A DNA stretch of 64,000 bases from NCBI RefSeq assembly GCF_964340395.1, contig NC_135553.1, positions 804,001-868,000 of the forward strand. Direction: 5' to 3'. Numbering within the stretch: the first letter of the stretch is position 1; each line of letters opens with the position of its first letter. This document shows positions 23,566 to 37,154 of this stretch, one piece after another. A model generated the notes under the pieces. That model was not told the origin of the DNA. It saw only the letters and a program-made list of their open reading frames with translations, and made no database searches. The translations under genes and the position numbers were made by a program. Origin of the DNA: Glandiceps talaboti (Eukaryota; Hemichordata; Enteropneusta; Spengelidae).

Positions 23566-23663
23566 TAGTCTAGAGGCTATCCATTGGGTTTGAATGTAAA
23601 GATCTCTTTACCCAAATCTTTATCAGTTAGAGATGACTTGATACTATGTTGTCATCCAGACTA
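23566..23663 (+). mobile_element. short MITE copy (TAGTCTAGA family)
   Basis: An internally shortened 98-bp relative of the element at 2571-2918. It has the same ends (tagtctagaggctatccatt and gtcatccagacta) and shared inner blocks (tctttaccca and gttagagatga). Confidence 0.55.
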
Positions 23664-24555
23664 TTAATTACTAGAGTACCTTACAAAATTACAATATTGA
23701 TGAGTTACTACATTGTACATGTAATTGCAGTATTTAACAGTAGTACTTTGTCTGTTAGATGTGATGTGGCATGTCAACCTATCCTTGGTGTCTGTGAGAT
23801 ATGACATGTCATGCCAACCAATCATTGGTGGCTGATAGGGTGGCAGATAACACACAGACTTAGTTTGTAGAATAAGCATAACACTAACAGTATTTCACAG
23901 TGGTAGATAGTCTATAAGACATGACATGACATGCTGACCTATCAGGGGGTGACACAACATGACATATCATACAGACTAAGTGGGTTGTACATAGAATTAC
24001 AATGTTTCACAGTGGTAGTACATGTGACACAGTGACCCCATTGCAGTATTGCTACCTGCTGTATTTGTATGTGTGTATTTTATAGCTACCACTATGTTTA
24101 ATCTAGTCTATTAACAACATGAAGCAAGTGACAGGTGTGTTTTATTAGGGAACCAGAATGTCAAACATTCCAGAAATGTTGGTCCCATGAGAGCTATTTG
24201 GCAGGTAGAGAAGACATTGCCCAATCAGACATTGTGTTACAACAATAACCTTGAAGGTTGAAGTCATCCATGCATTCTTATAACGTCACATGCTTTCAAA
24301 GTAGTGTATTGTATATAGATGCATTGTGGAGAGAAGACAGTAGAATTAGATCTAAGTAGAGAATGTCAAGAATGGCAGGATCACTTCCACTGGTTGCATC
24401 AACAAGTCTGTTTTTCCAGTGACTTCTATAGTTGCGATGACAAAACCATTGAAAATAACGCAAATCAACTATTGAATCACAGGAAAGAAATTATTCATAA
24501 CTAGAAATATTTGCTACGGAATTGGTTGAAATTGTGACATCTTTATTTCCAGTGG

Positions 24556-24628
24556 TAGTCTGGATGCCAGTGTGGTTGATGGGTAAAGAGATGTTCAGAT
24601 TCAAACCCAATGGATAGCCTGTAGACTA
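24556..24628 (-). mobile_element. short inverted MITE copy (TAGTCTAGA family)
   Basis: A 73-bp reverse-oriented relative. On the plus strand it starts tagtctggatgccagtgtgg and ends aacccaatggatagcctgta + gacta, the complement of the left end of the family. The middle is deleted relative to 2571-2918. Confidence 0.5.
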
Positions 24629-24911
24629 TTTCAGTGGAACTTAGTAGTGAGACATTGGTAGCTCAGAGACTTATAGTTATCTGCTGAGATTATACTGGCT
24701 TGACAAATGTGTTTGTTGAAGGACATTGTCAAGCCAGATAGGCAAGTCTTAATTTGGTTTAAGACAATTTGGAAAACATTTGAATTGATGTCCCATATTT
24801 TGTAAAATATACCATAGGTTGCAATCTGATTAAAATCTGATGTGGTGAAAGTGGCTAGATGTCTTTATTTACCTTTCTTTCCATCGTTTTGTGTCAGTTG
24901 TTTTGTTCCAG

Positions 24912-24977
24912 GTGATCGCTGCCTCAGGAAGGCGGAACAAAACAAATGAGTACGGACACAAAGCAATGAAAACAGAG
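24912..24977 (+). CDS. possible isolated internal exon, 22 codons
   Basis: A 66-bp block is bounded by a good acceptor (ttttgttccag) and donor (acagag, then gtaaat). It is open in phase 0 and clearly richer in GC and CpG than its surroundings, as real exons here are. The peptide begins VIAASGRRNKTNEYGHKAMK. I do not recognise it, no partner exon is visible nearby, and it could belong to a long gene or an untranslated leader. It may also be chance. Confidence 0.22.
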
Positions 24978-27900
24978 GTAAATAAAAACATTAATTATTT
25001 ATCTGGCTTTCATTCACTACACCAAATTTTAATCAGATTGCATTGGTTCCTGATAAATTTATTTTGGTATTCAGACAAATTTTTCTCGTAACAAAAATAT
25101 GGTGGCTTAAAAGAGTTGGCAGGGATGAGACAATGACAATAATTACAAGGTCATTTGATACTGTATATCATATGTCATTAACTTAATGATATCATCAAAT
25201 ATCTATGTGCTGACAAAAACACTCTCTGTTGGTTTGCTTTGATGGTCATCCCATGGTGAAGATAGCAATGACTTTGTACACTACAGACTTAACTACATGT
25301 ATTACTTCTACTAATAGTACTATACATAAGTTGTTTTCAAGTGTCTTGAAGCGTCAAGGTTTCACTATCCCATGTTTTCGCATTAATGGTGCCAGGATAA
25401 TATATGATTATTCTTTTGTTCTGACCAACATTTGCTTTAATGTATCCAAACTAGTCCTTTTAATAGCTAAATGGCCCAGCAACAAAGTGAGTGGGCGTTT
25501 GTACCTACTCACATACATACATGTACAAGCATAGACTATAGGCTCTATGGTACAAATCAGTCAGTGGTGGGCATATGTATAGTTTATAACTGTATAGAAA
25601 CAACACATATGTAAATGAGATTGAGGCTAACAGCTGTTAGCAAAGTACTAAGCCATTTAAAATCAACTACCATTGTTCTAACATCAATGTCTCACATATG
25701 TTGTCACCTTGGACATTTAAAAACAAACCTATAATCAATTAAGTGTAATGTCATTTAAACAATCTTTGTATTTTTCATTGAATCTTGGCAGATTGGTTAC
25801 TGGTGATATTTTGTGTATCGTGTTTTGAACAATACCAGGGGAAACTTAATTGACAGCGTGTGTTAGTATGAAATATGTTAGCAGTATGCTAAGGTCATTA
25901 TAAATGACACTATTTCCTGCATCGTTATACAAGTCTCTGACTAGTCTGGTCAAATAACCAACAAATTTGATACAACTGTCGCCAATTATAGATCTCTCAT
26001 TTGTTTTTGCAAAGAACAGGAAATGATATTTAATATGGCATCACCATGACCATTTACGTCAAATGATATATCTTGGATTTTAATGTGATAGATGATATGT
26101 AATACACAGTAACACCCTAGTAGTTGTAACAATTCTCTTTTTTTGACCCCTGAAAAAAAACTTTCCTAGAAACAAATTGTAACTTTATACAATGTAGGTT
26201 GCTGATAAACTTTGGTCATCAAATGCAACAAAAGAAAGAAGTGAAAAACTAGAACAAAAAAAAAGATTTAAAAAATTCATTGAAATTTTAAAACAGAGAA
26301 CATGTCAATTCTAATCTATAGGTAATGGTCTGATGAGTCGTACTCAGTGCAATTGTGTTCTATCAAGCAATGTTGCTGAGTCACCTATCGTGTCAGTGGT
26401 AGATATAGCAGACAACATTCCCTACTACAGTCAGTCACTGTAAAAAAAAAAAAAAAAAAAAAAAAAATCCAGGATGTGAATTTTGCACAGAAAACTATGT
26501 GTTCCATAGTGTAGTGGCGGTATTTACACTGACATCATTACATGATGGCTGTATGTTGTACATTATTTGCATTTGTTTGGTCAATGTGTTCGTAATTTAT
26601 AGTGTTTGTCTGCCATGTTCAGTGTCTGGTGTAAATGTCAAACATCCTGTCTTTACATGTTATCAACACTTTTTTAGTGTGACTAGACCACTGTAAAACA
26701 TCACAGTGGTCAGCTGCTGTCATCTTTAATCAACTTGTTGTTATGACAACCTGCTTCCCTGCTGATATGGGGAAAGTGACTGCAAGGCCTTGTCAAAGAT
26801 GTGCATCTTCAGTGTTATCAGTATATTGAGTTACAGTTGTAAACATGGTGAAACAGGTTCTCTCACTTCACTGAGGCTTTGTGTTCTTTGTTGTATTGTA
26901 GGTATTGTCTTGAGATGCCAGGATTACATCATCAGCAACTGTTATATTCACCCAGTGTGCAGTGTCAATACTAATAGTAGCTGTATATAGCATGGGGTGA
27001 ATTTGACCATGGAAGTAGTGGGTGATACTTCCATGATTTGATTGGAATATATATCCACCCACAGATAGAAGAACAGCGTGATCCACTTCACAAGATGTAC
27101 AATTTAATCACTATTTATCTCATAGCATACTTAGTTTTAGTAAATGCCTTGGTGACCATGGTGATAATTGTTTTCAACCAACTACAAATGTTACAATCCA
27201 TCTTGAATTTTCAATTCTTCGTAGATCATTGTTCCTCTGTTCATAAAACTAACCATTTGTGGACGATGCGATGCATGACTAAAATCAGAAACTAAATTTT
27301 TTATTTCAATTTTAGACCATATATGAACCTGTAAGATAGCAGGTTGTTGATCAGTTTAAGGGGGGGGGGGGGAGAGATACAATGTCAAAATGTCTAGACT
27401 GCTATCATAACACATTGCAGTCTCACCAGCTGGAGGTCAACTATATTTATATCAGAATGACCTCTGACTCAAATATGTATATATTTAAATTAATATTTCT
27501 TTTGTTACACGAAACATCTTTTAATTACAGTGAGAAAACATATATCCTCTCCACAGTAATAAAATGTAAAATCAGAATGTGTATTGTAAACACTTTACAC
27601 TATAACTCCGATTTTCTTGGTAATTATACACCATGCAACATAACTTACGTTACCATGGTGATCGAGTCAGCTGGGTTTCTACTGTAGACTAATGCCTGGA
27701 GGCCATGTTCATAATCATATTTCCATCATCTACAATTACATGGAACTGTTTCTCATGAAGTAACAATTAAGCCCCAAGTAACTAGTATGGCTTAATCCTT
27801 TCACATCATTTGTCACTCTTTGTGTTCACACAATAATCAGTTTAAATGTAGAATTCATTACAACAAGGTACATTGTAGATAATTCCCATACTAGTTTGCA

Positions 27901-29420
27901 TTATAATGGACATTGGAGGCCAGGTCAACAGTTATCCTATACTCATCATCATGCATGTACAGTACTTTCTATTCAAATCATCAGTATATTCATTAACTTG
28001 TTGTGGTGTATAGCTTGAACATGGTAAACCCATTCAGCCCACCCCAAATTTACTAATATCTATTCAAGTAAATGTTAATGGTTGCTACTACTTCGTTTTC
28101 ATTTCAATATAGAATCAGTCAAGTAGAACTCTTTATTCTGTGCAGCCTTCTGTATAAAGTATTTGTTATACTGACATGCTGTTCTAGTGGCTGCAGAGCT
28201 TGACCTTTGACCTTATCAACTTCAATCATCCAACACAGTGTTTCCATTTATGTTTAAAAGTGTCTCCTACAAAGGCTATTATTATCTCAAGAATTTCACA
28301 CCAAAGAATTTTCTTGCTTTCTTTTGTAGTAAAACATAACTCAAGGTTTGGGCCAGTGCTAGAGGCATAGTAATGTGTGTGTGTGTGTGTGTGTCCAAAT
28401 GTGTGAACAACTTTAATAATACTTTTTTACATTCATAAAATTGTAAGTGCTGACTAAAACTGTTCAAATCAAATGATTACACCCAAAAGTTGTGCAATCT
28501 TACAAATTGATTTAGTAAATATCTAACTCAGTAACTGTGACTTTGTCAAAAGACTTAAACTAAAAAACCCTGGATATTTCATGGGTGTCTTGATAATTAA
28601 GAACTTGTTCAATACAAGATGATATAATTTTTGTTGTTAAAGTTTGAACAAAAATAATGATAGAGTGAATTGATCTCAGATATGTGTAGGGTGAATGTTC
28701 CTGGGGATGTTTGATTTAGTTCATGGAGAGAACCCTAACACAATGGGTCTAAAAATGTGGATTTGATTAAAACTGTCTGAACATACATATTGAATTTGAA
28801 GAACCTGATTATAAATTACAGACAGCTAGTGTACAGATCAGAGTATAATGATTGAATCATACATGACTTGGAATGAAAGAGATAGAAATCAAAAAGTCAA
28901 AAAATACTGAGTAGATTGCTGAGAATGCATGTATGAGTTAAGGGTGGGGGGTTGGTTAGCAAACACACACTTTATAGAACAGAAAATTAGCATTCTGAAA
29001 TTGGTACCTAAATTCCTGGCAACACTGGTTGGTACCATGGTTACTAATCACCTAATTGGGAAGTTTTTGGTCCATACAGTTTATGTTACTGGTAAATGAT
29101 AAGATAAGCTTCCAACATTGACACAAAAACAGCATCCATCTACTTTTAGCAACTTTGATTTTAAAGTTTTAGCATCTAATCATAAGAGTGCTTATAACAA
29201 ATTCAATAATTCAATGCAATACAAAGTACAATGACCCTATCAATGGCAAATTTACAACGGTGGGTGAACTTTAGGTTTATAACAAAAAACAAAAAAACAT
29301 TCCAAAATCATAACTTAAATCCCTAGCAACCATGACAATGGTCATAGCAATTGCAAATTTGCTCGAGTTGATGGGGATTCCTCTGATTTCAATGCCAATA
29401 AAAAAAAACCCAAAGCACTA
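24978..29420. other. intergenic spacer
   Basis: AT-rich, with a 27-base poly(A) tract at about 26441-26467, a poly(G) tract near 27361-27372 and a short GT run at about 28374-28394. Several 60-100 codon frames occur, but none has protein-like features. I see no RNA gene or mobile element that I can delimit. Confidence 0.4.
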
Positions 29421-29423
29421 AAC

Positions 29424-29493
29424 ATGTATGTTGTATGTATGTATGTATGTATGTATGTATGTATGTATGTATGCATTTGTGTGTATGGGTGTG

Positions 29494-29546
<53 letters not shown>
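29424..29546. repeat. ATGT and GT microsatellites
   Basis: A (ATGT)n run is followed by a long (GT)n run. The frames over it on both strands are artefacts. Confidence 0.95.
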
Positions 29547-29659
29547 ATGCTTTACATATTTTCTTTGGTAAGGTATTACACAAGATGTGGAGTGACTGTG
29601 AACTTATCCCCTGAAGATATTAAACCTACTGTGGATGGGGAGGGGGGGGGGGAGAAATA

Positions 29660-31385
29660 ATGAATGATATCATCATATGGAAATGAAAAACATGTGTACC
29701 AGTAATGAAACTGTCTTTCTTCTACATATATACTTGAAATCCCATGGGACTACTGTATGTAATGATATGATCTCCCTGAATATAACAACTGCATATTTGT
29801 AGGGACTTGTATATGTCAATGTAGAGAATCCATTCCCATAGAATAACATTTCTTTCATTTGTAACACAGGATACATAATAGAAAAGTATGGATATAACAA
29901 TGCCTTGTTGACAATATAAACATTCTGATATCGTAAAAGGTTAAACTGTAATCCTTCAAGTTGGAAACTTTAAAAAGAATATTCAAATAGATCAGATCTT
30001 TGATCCATCCATTAATATTGTCATTACTATATCTCAGATAGACCTGTACATAAATATTGTACTACACTTAAAACCAACTGTCATTTCTTCTTTTCCTGTT
30101 TTACTGAAATGTTGTACAGCTGGTTTTATTTACAGGATAGCTTTCAACACATCTGAATTGACCCTGTAAACTAATAAAGAAAACCCTCTTATTAAATCTA
30201 GGGATGGATATCTCAATGTGAGACAAACTGATAAAAGCTTAAATTACTTTCTCATAAGAACACACCCAGAGGTCATGTTAGGTCAACTGAATGCAATGTT
30301 CAGAAGGACACCCCTGATTATAATGGTGTCAGACTTCACAAGTTCATGACCTTTATATTGATAGTGGAACCACCTACTGATAATGTACAGTAAGCTAGTC
30401 AATGACAGTCATTCATTTTAACTAGTGACCTTTTAAGGGTGTATGTAGAGGTCAAGAGGTCAAGCACTACAATTCTGAATTACAGAGTAGTGATAGTTTC
30501 TAGGTTTTACTGGTTTCTCTTTGTGAAAACAAGCATGAAAGGCCCGATATCATTATACAAAAATATAAAATAAACAAATAAATGTACTAAGATAAATGAA
30601 AACATTGAAAATAGTACAAAAAAAATCAAGAATTTGGCATCTGCTTGTTAAGATGACAGCATTCAAGTTTCCATCCCCATTCCTAGAATCATGCCTATGG
30701 TGATGTTTTAACAACTACAGCTAATGAAAATAAGCCAAGCCAATATAATGTGTTGTGCCACCCTATCAACCAGAACTCACCGTCAGACCGATGAGGGCAG
30801 AATGATATGACCTACAGTCTGAATGACTAGATCCTGAATTATTTCTCCAATAGACTGTACATAAAGACGTTGGTGGCGCCATCACTCATTTACAGTAGTA
30901 ACACAGATCTAAAAGTGTGCTCATTCATTCATGCTGGCCTTGACAGCAAGATTGTGCAGGTTTTTAGCATGACTGAACATGACATTTTTTGTTTATTATA
31001 TTGCTGTACTTGTACAAATAGGTTAAGTAATTATCATTCTATGTCACAACAAATCTCATTTGTAAAAGTAGTTCTGTGTTACTTGAAATGTGAGTCAAAG
31101 CCAATCATAGCCATTTTCCTCAATCTTTCATAAATTAAATCTGCAATAGCTGCTGCAACCGGAATGTTTTCTGAAACCATTTTGTTAGATACTAGTATAT
31201 AAGGACTTCCTTGTAATCCAATAACATCCTGTACAGTATTGAGTCACCTGATGGTAAATGTATTTGTGCAGCTCTACACATGGTGTACACAATGTTGTTT
31301 TCTTAACAGATTCAATACAGATTTTGTTCTACATGTATTCTATGGTACAGTAAATCCAATCAAATTGATTTTTGGGTCCACACTC
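29660..31385. other. intergenic spacer
   Basis: AT-rich single-copy-looking sequence with a G-rich tract at its left edge. No supported gene. Confidence 0.4.
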
Positions 31386-31389
31386 AAAA

Positions 31390-31730
31390 TTACCTTCCAA
31401 TGCACTCACAATTGCACCCCAATGCACTCATATTTGCACCCCAATGCACTCACAATTGCACCCCAATGCACTCATAATTGCACCCCAATGCACTCACAAT
31501 TGCACCCCAATGCACTCATAATTACACTCCAATGCAATCACAATTACACCCCAATACACTCAAAATTACACCCCAATGCACTCATAATTACACTCCAATA
31601 CACTCACAATTGCACCCCAATCACAATTGCACCCCAATGCACTCATAATTACACTCCAATGCAATCACAATTACACCCAATACACTCAAAATTACACCCC
31701 AATGCACTCATATTTACACTCACAATTACA
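31390..31730. repeat. 22-bp minisatellite
   Basis: There are about 15 copies of a unit of the form cacaattgcaccccaatgca + ct, with variants 'ataattacactcc' and 'aaaattacacccc'. A larger block recurs inside the array. Confidence 0.9.
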
Positions 31731-32068
31731 ACCTGTTGCTGTACAATTAACCTCTAAATTAATTAAAATATACAATGTCAAATTGGTATTTTAACAATTT
31801 TCAGTGAGTATATTGTAAGTTGTCTGTACAAATGATACTTCAGTTACAGCTGGGTAGTATAGGTACAATTATACTATTCCCCAAAATGGGATCAGTCAGA
31901 AAATACTCACAGCAGTCAGAAAATACTCACATCATGACTTTTATCACTACAAAGATTTGTCTCCAACTCCAAAGATCAATTATGTCAATCTTATATTTCT
32001 TGACTGAACAATGAAACAAATTGATGAAAAATAAGTGTCTTCATACACGACAGGACGGCAGGGTTACT

Positions 32069-32136
32069 CCATGTGGATTGGAATTTCAAATTTTGCTTTC
32101 CAATCACAGCAAAATATAAAATCCCAATCCGCATGG
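32069..32136. repeat. imperfect 29-bp hairpin
   Basis: The arm ccatgtggattggaatttca (continuing to 32097) pairs with the reverse complement of 32108-32136, with about five mismatches around a 10-base loop. It lies just beyond the likely 3' end of DNAI2. The origin is unknown; it could be a small fold-back element. Confidence 0.55.
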
Positions 32137-32257
32137 ATTCCCGACTACGGTATTACTATTATTGATAAATTTGACTATGTGTTCATACACAAATAGATAA
32201 CACATATCTCTTATACAACTCCTCTATTAAAGAAAAACAATCTTGTAAAGCTTAAAA

Positions 32258-32266
32258 ATACTTTAT
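32258..32266 (-). terminator. likely polyadenylation signal of DNAI2
   Basis: On the minus strand this reads AATAAA within aaataaataaagt, about 650 bases past the DNAI2 stop codon. It is the clearest such signal downstream, but not proof of the 3' end. Confidence 0.4.
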
Positions 32267-32909
32267 TTATTTCAACTGAAATTTGATCTGTTGATCATTA
32301 CTACTGCTAAATCAGTAGAATATACCATTTCATGACAAATTACACAATTACTGTATACACACAAACAGGGAAAATATGTTAAATATGAAAATATACCAAC
32401 AAATCCAAAATTAATTAATAGTGATTTTGATGCATTGATGCTATCTATATACAAGGCACTGTTGTGTTTTCAGTTGCCATTCCATTCCAACCTGTCATTG
32501 TACAATTTTCTATGAGTGATAAATTGATGCATTCAAATACCAACATGAAAAAGATTACAAATGAAACAAAAGTCCTTGGTTTTCTGAGACTCTTGGACAA
32601 TAACATAGTTTCTTTTAGCTCTCAGCCAAAGTAGTATAAAGTGATGACTAATGATGGTAAATATAATTACAAAATAGTTTGTAGTTGTTTATCTTGTCTT
32701 TATAATAACTGGACAATTTTCTTATTTACAGATAGTAAACAGTGAGACAGTTTCACTGTTAGCGTCTTGTCTAATTGAATACTGTTGTTGTAAGATGTAA
32801 CGTTCAGAACTCAATCAAAGTGAAGTTATCAATTCAACAACACTTGTTTTGTCATGCCTATAATATGGCAGTGGATCACTCATCCATCCAGTTTTCACTC
32901 CTCAGATAC

Positions 32910-35900
32910 TTATTCTGCATTCTCTTCACCCTGTCAAAGAAGTAAAAAATTTAGAATTTGAACAAACGTGCGACTAAACTAGACACTTCTTGTAATCACC
33001 ATATGTAAATTAGATTGAGAGTTGTTGTCTTTGACGCTTCTGAAAGAGCGCCCTCAACAGCAAATATTTCATTATCTGTTGAAATGCACCTATATCAGAT
33101 CTGTATGCCTACAATTTTTCTCTTATTATTATTATTATTATGTAATAATTCTCCCATCAATAAGACAGTTTTATTTTTTTCAATGGATGTTCAATTTGAA
33201 TGAGATACCAGGATATTCAGAACTACTAAAATATATCACAGAAAAGTTTGTAACTATAGAATAAATTGAATTGTTATGTTAATTTGATAGGAAATCATCT
33301 CTCAATATTAACTAGACCAGGCAGGATACATTGCTGTAGTTGATACAAATTTCAATATGATTGGTGACATCAACTCCAGTAGGACTGACATTGTCATCCC
33401 ATAATTCATGTCTGCATTTGTACACTCACCTCCTTCTCCCCATCTCCTTTCTCTTCAGCAATTGTATCCTGCAAATAATACCATAAGGCTTGTTAAGAAC
33501 TGTAGCACAAATAATGTCATGTCTACAACTATTTGTTACACTAACAGAGTTATTGTATGACATCCATTAATTCACCAGTATGTTATACATATCAAGATAT
33601 CTGACCACTATCTAATATGTTATGAATGACTGGGTATTGTGAAACTTTGAGTCAATAGTTAGTGTTATACATGATTTGTACCAACCTGAATTGAGAAATG
33701 TAACCTTGATAGTACACTTCTGTCAGTACAACTGTTTATGTAAATTGTGTATATGAAAGGGACTTACAATCAACAACTTTTAATATTGATTTATCTCATG
33801 AATAGTAATGACCATACATGTTAATGACCACCCAGCACTCTGTTAGGACTGGGGAGAACCCTGATTTTATATCATATATCAACTCTCACCCCTTGATCTG
33901 CCTGTGCCTCTTCAGCTTCTTTTCGCTTTGCTTCTTTAGCTTCTCTGCTCTTCTTTTCAGCTTCAATGGCATTATAGAAGTCTTTCTCTGCCTGAGCAAC
34001 CAGGTCTTCCTCTTCAAACTGACCACCTTCTTCACCTTCATCTTGTTTTTCTTGTTGACTTGTACTACGTTGTTTTAACCTCATCTCACGATGACGTGAC
34101 TCTAGAATCTTCTCTCTTCTTTGTTCACGTTCAAACATTGCAGTGACTGAACTCTTCTCATTTCTTTGCATTGTACAAAGACCACTGGACAATTCTAATA
34201 ATGTTGTGGTACCACTCTGAGATCCTGTTGCAATAAATCTACCTTGGTCTTGAATACGTAGACTATGAAGGGCTTCATCAGTAACCTGTATAAAACAACA
34301 TCACTATGTGTTAATGTCTAGCTGACATCAAAGGTAACAATCTGTCTACAATACTGGTTATTAGTACGTCAACTGAGTTATGTACTGCATACATGTATAT
34401 GAATATTGTCTAGCTCTCCTTCATATGACTAAAGCCTTCACAATGTGCAGCTTTCTACATAGCATTTTCCAGAGAGAGAAAGAGCTCAGAGACCTGGAAC
34501 ACACTGTGTACAAGTAGTGCCACTTCTTGAATGATCTAGACACTATTGTACATACATACATGGTAAGAATTCTAACCCTGTCATTACAACTAACATACAC
34601 GACTGACCTGTAAACTAAGAGTTGGGTCATTCTGTTTGAATAGGAAATCCCACACATCCAATGTACCATCCATCTTTGTGGTAAAGAACACTGCTGGTCT
34701 GATAGGACTCCAACATCCATCTGTCATGTATGACATGTGGTACCTATAGTAATAATAATACATAAACATTCAGTCTAATACTCTAGTATTTACGATGTGT
34801 TTTGTCTTGATAGAAAACTATGTATAGATTAGTTTAGGAATAAGAGATTGGGAAACAACTGTCACATATGGCAAACAGTGTCACAAAAAAATGTCTCAAG
34901 AGTGATTACACTTGTTTACCCAAAGATTCACATTGTAAGTCATAATTCTAGTCACTATGGAAATGGAACACTGTAATAACTACAATCTTGCATGTGTAGT
35001 AAGTAGATGACGAAGGGGTCTAAATGTTCACCTTGGAAAAGAAGGTTGTGAACAAAAGTGATATAGCTGTCACAAGAAATTGGGGTGGGGGTGACAGACA
35101 TCAAACTGAAAACTTTCCACTGTTATTACCGGTACACCGATAAAGAAGGTAGTCTACTTACTTTGTCCACATTATAGAGGACTCACGAATGTCTTCTGAC
35201 CAAATCTGCATCAAACAACATAACATAGCCAAATTAATCATTACAAAGATAGAATGCTCTTAAAAATGTTTATGTAGCAAAGATAGACACTAGCTAAAAT
35301 CTGTGCCTCTGAAATCATTGCAATGGACATTATTTGTAACAAAAGAAGAGAGTATATCTGATATACATGTATAAGTGTATGGATGAATGTTAATGCAATG
35401 TGTAATGTTACATTGGTATCTAAACTTTCCATCACGTTAAACACACCAAGCACAAAGTTCCAGTAACCATAGCAAGGTATACTTTTATCACAATCGCTCA
35501 AAAATGGAAAATGTGACTACCGGGTTGGGTCCAATCTCACAGCACCTAAAATCATTTAAACTGTTGCCATATTATTGTATCTCACTCTGTCACCATATTA
35601 AGTATCAACAGTTACCCCTTCTTGGCTATACGTCAGCAAGGAATTAGTCTGGAATAAGAATGAGTACTATGTATATTGTATGTATTTCTTACCCTTGCTG
35701 TCCAATCACCAACTGTCAGGAAGTTCTTAGGGAAGAATGGATTCCTTTGCAGTGAATATACAGGTCCTAGATGTGCTGGGTAGATGGATACAATCTTCTC
35801 CATTGGTGTCTTAGCTTTACGATTACAAGAAATAACTGTACCTTGCTCTGTTCCAACCATGAACTTGGTAGGCTGGAATAAGACAAACATGTAAAAAATA

Positions 35901-37091
35901 TTATAAACTGTTTGGAAGCAAACAACTGTTAAACAGAAATAATCCTTGGATGTTACAGTTAAAACCTACAAATATGCTTTCATAACATGGCAATGCACTG
36001 TGGAAAGCCTTTATAAAGATCTGTTATACAGTACATGTATATGGTTAGGTCATAACAATAGTAGGGGTGTGTCTGGAACCAGTGTTCTTACTGATCTGTA
36101 CACACTATTTATAATTGGCTTTGATGTACTATGATATCTTGCTTGGCTTCATTATGATAATAACTTTACATTTTGACAAGCTTATATTAATGAACATAAT
36201 GATATATACCAGTATATGCTCCCATAGTAAGTCATCTTGTTTAATAACATACCTAAGTTTGAAAATAATTGGCCTAGACATGGCTAAAGATGGAGGACAA
36301 CACATATGTATGCATGCATGCACGCGCGGGCGGATGGATGGATGGACGGATGAACAGACAACTTAATCCATGTGGCAACATTTATACTACACAAGTGACA
36401 CTTCACACATATCATTATGTAGTGCAGGGCTGGTGAATTGGAAATGAATTCTTTATCTGTACTGTAAAACTGTTGATATGATATGATCACAAGTGAATAG
36501 TCATATAAACATCTGTATGGATTCAACCACTTCACCTAATTTCATACATTGATATCTTTATTAAACTTACAATAGTAGGTTCATATTCCAGTGATATGAC
36601 ACCCTGTGCTTTCTCTAGATTCATCTTTTTGGATGGGTCCATTATGAGTTTTTCTGTTGGTTCACCTAACTTCCTAGTATCCCACCATAAGACTTGACCA
36701 TCAGTGGATGCAGAGAAACATTCAGTTCCAGTTTTGGACTGTAGCCAGATAACTTTATAGACTGGGTCCCTGTGGCTGTGTTCAACAGGTGACATCTCTA
36801 CTGGCTGTGATCCTTTCCTAGTGTCCCAGTAAGCTGTAATTATATATCAAACCTTTTAATCTTATAGACATCAAATACAAATGAACTATTATCTGCATTC
36901 AAATTGTATTGCATAAATATATTTTTCTTCCTATATTATCTTTAACATGCCATGAAAGACTGTTAGTGCAAGGGGTAATACTAATAGAGAGAGTGGACAT
37001 GTTGATAGTTTTCTAGAAAATGAATTGTGATGTCTCACTACAATTATGCTATATGATAGACATGTTTTACAGACAGACAGACAGACAGACA

Positions 37092-37154
<63 letters not shown>

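Noticed and set aside
31239-31757. 172-codon frame with His/Asn/Pro/Thr-rich translation
   Set aside because: Mostly a 22-bp minisatellite; the non-repeat part shows no motif.
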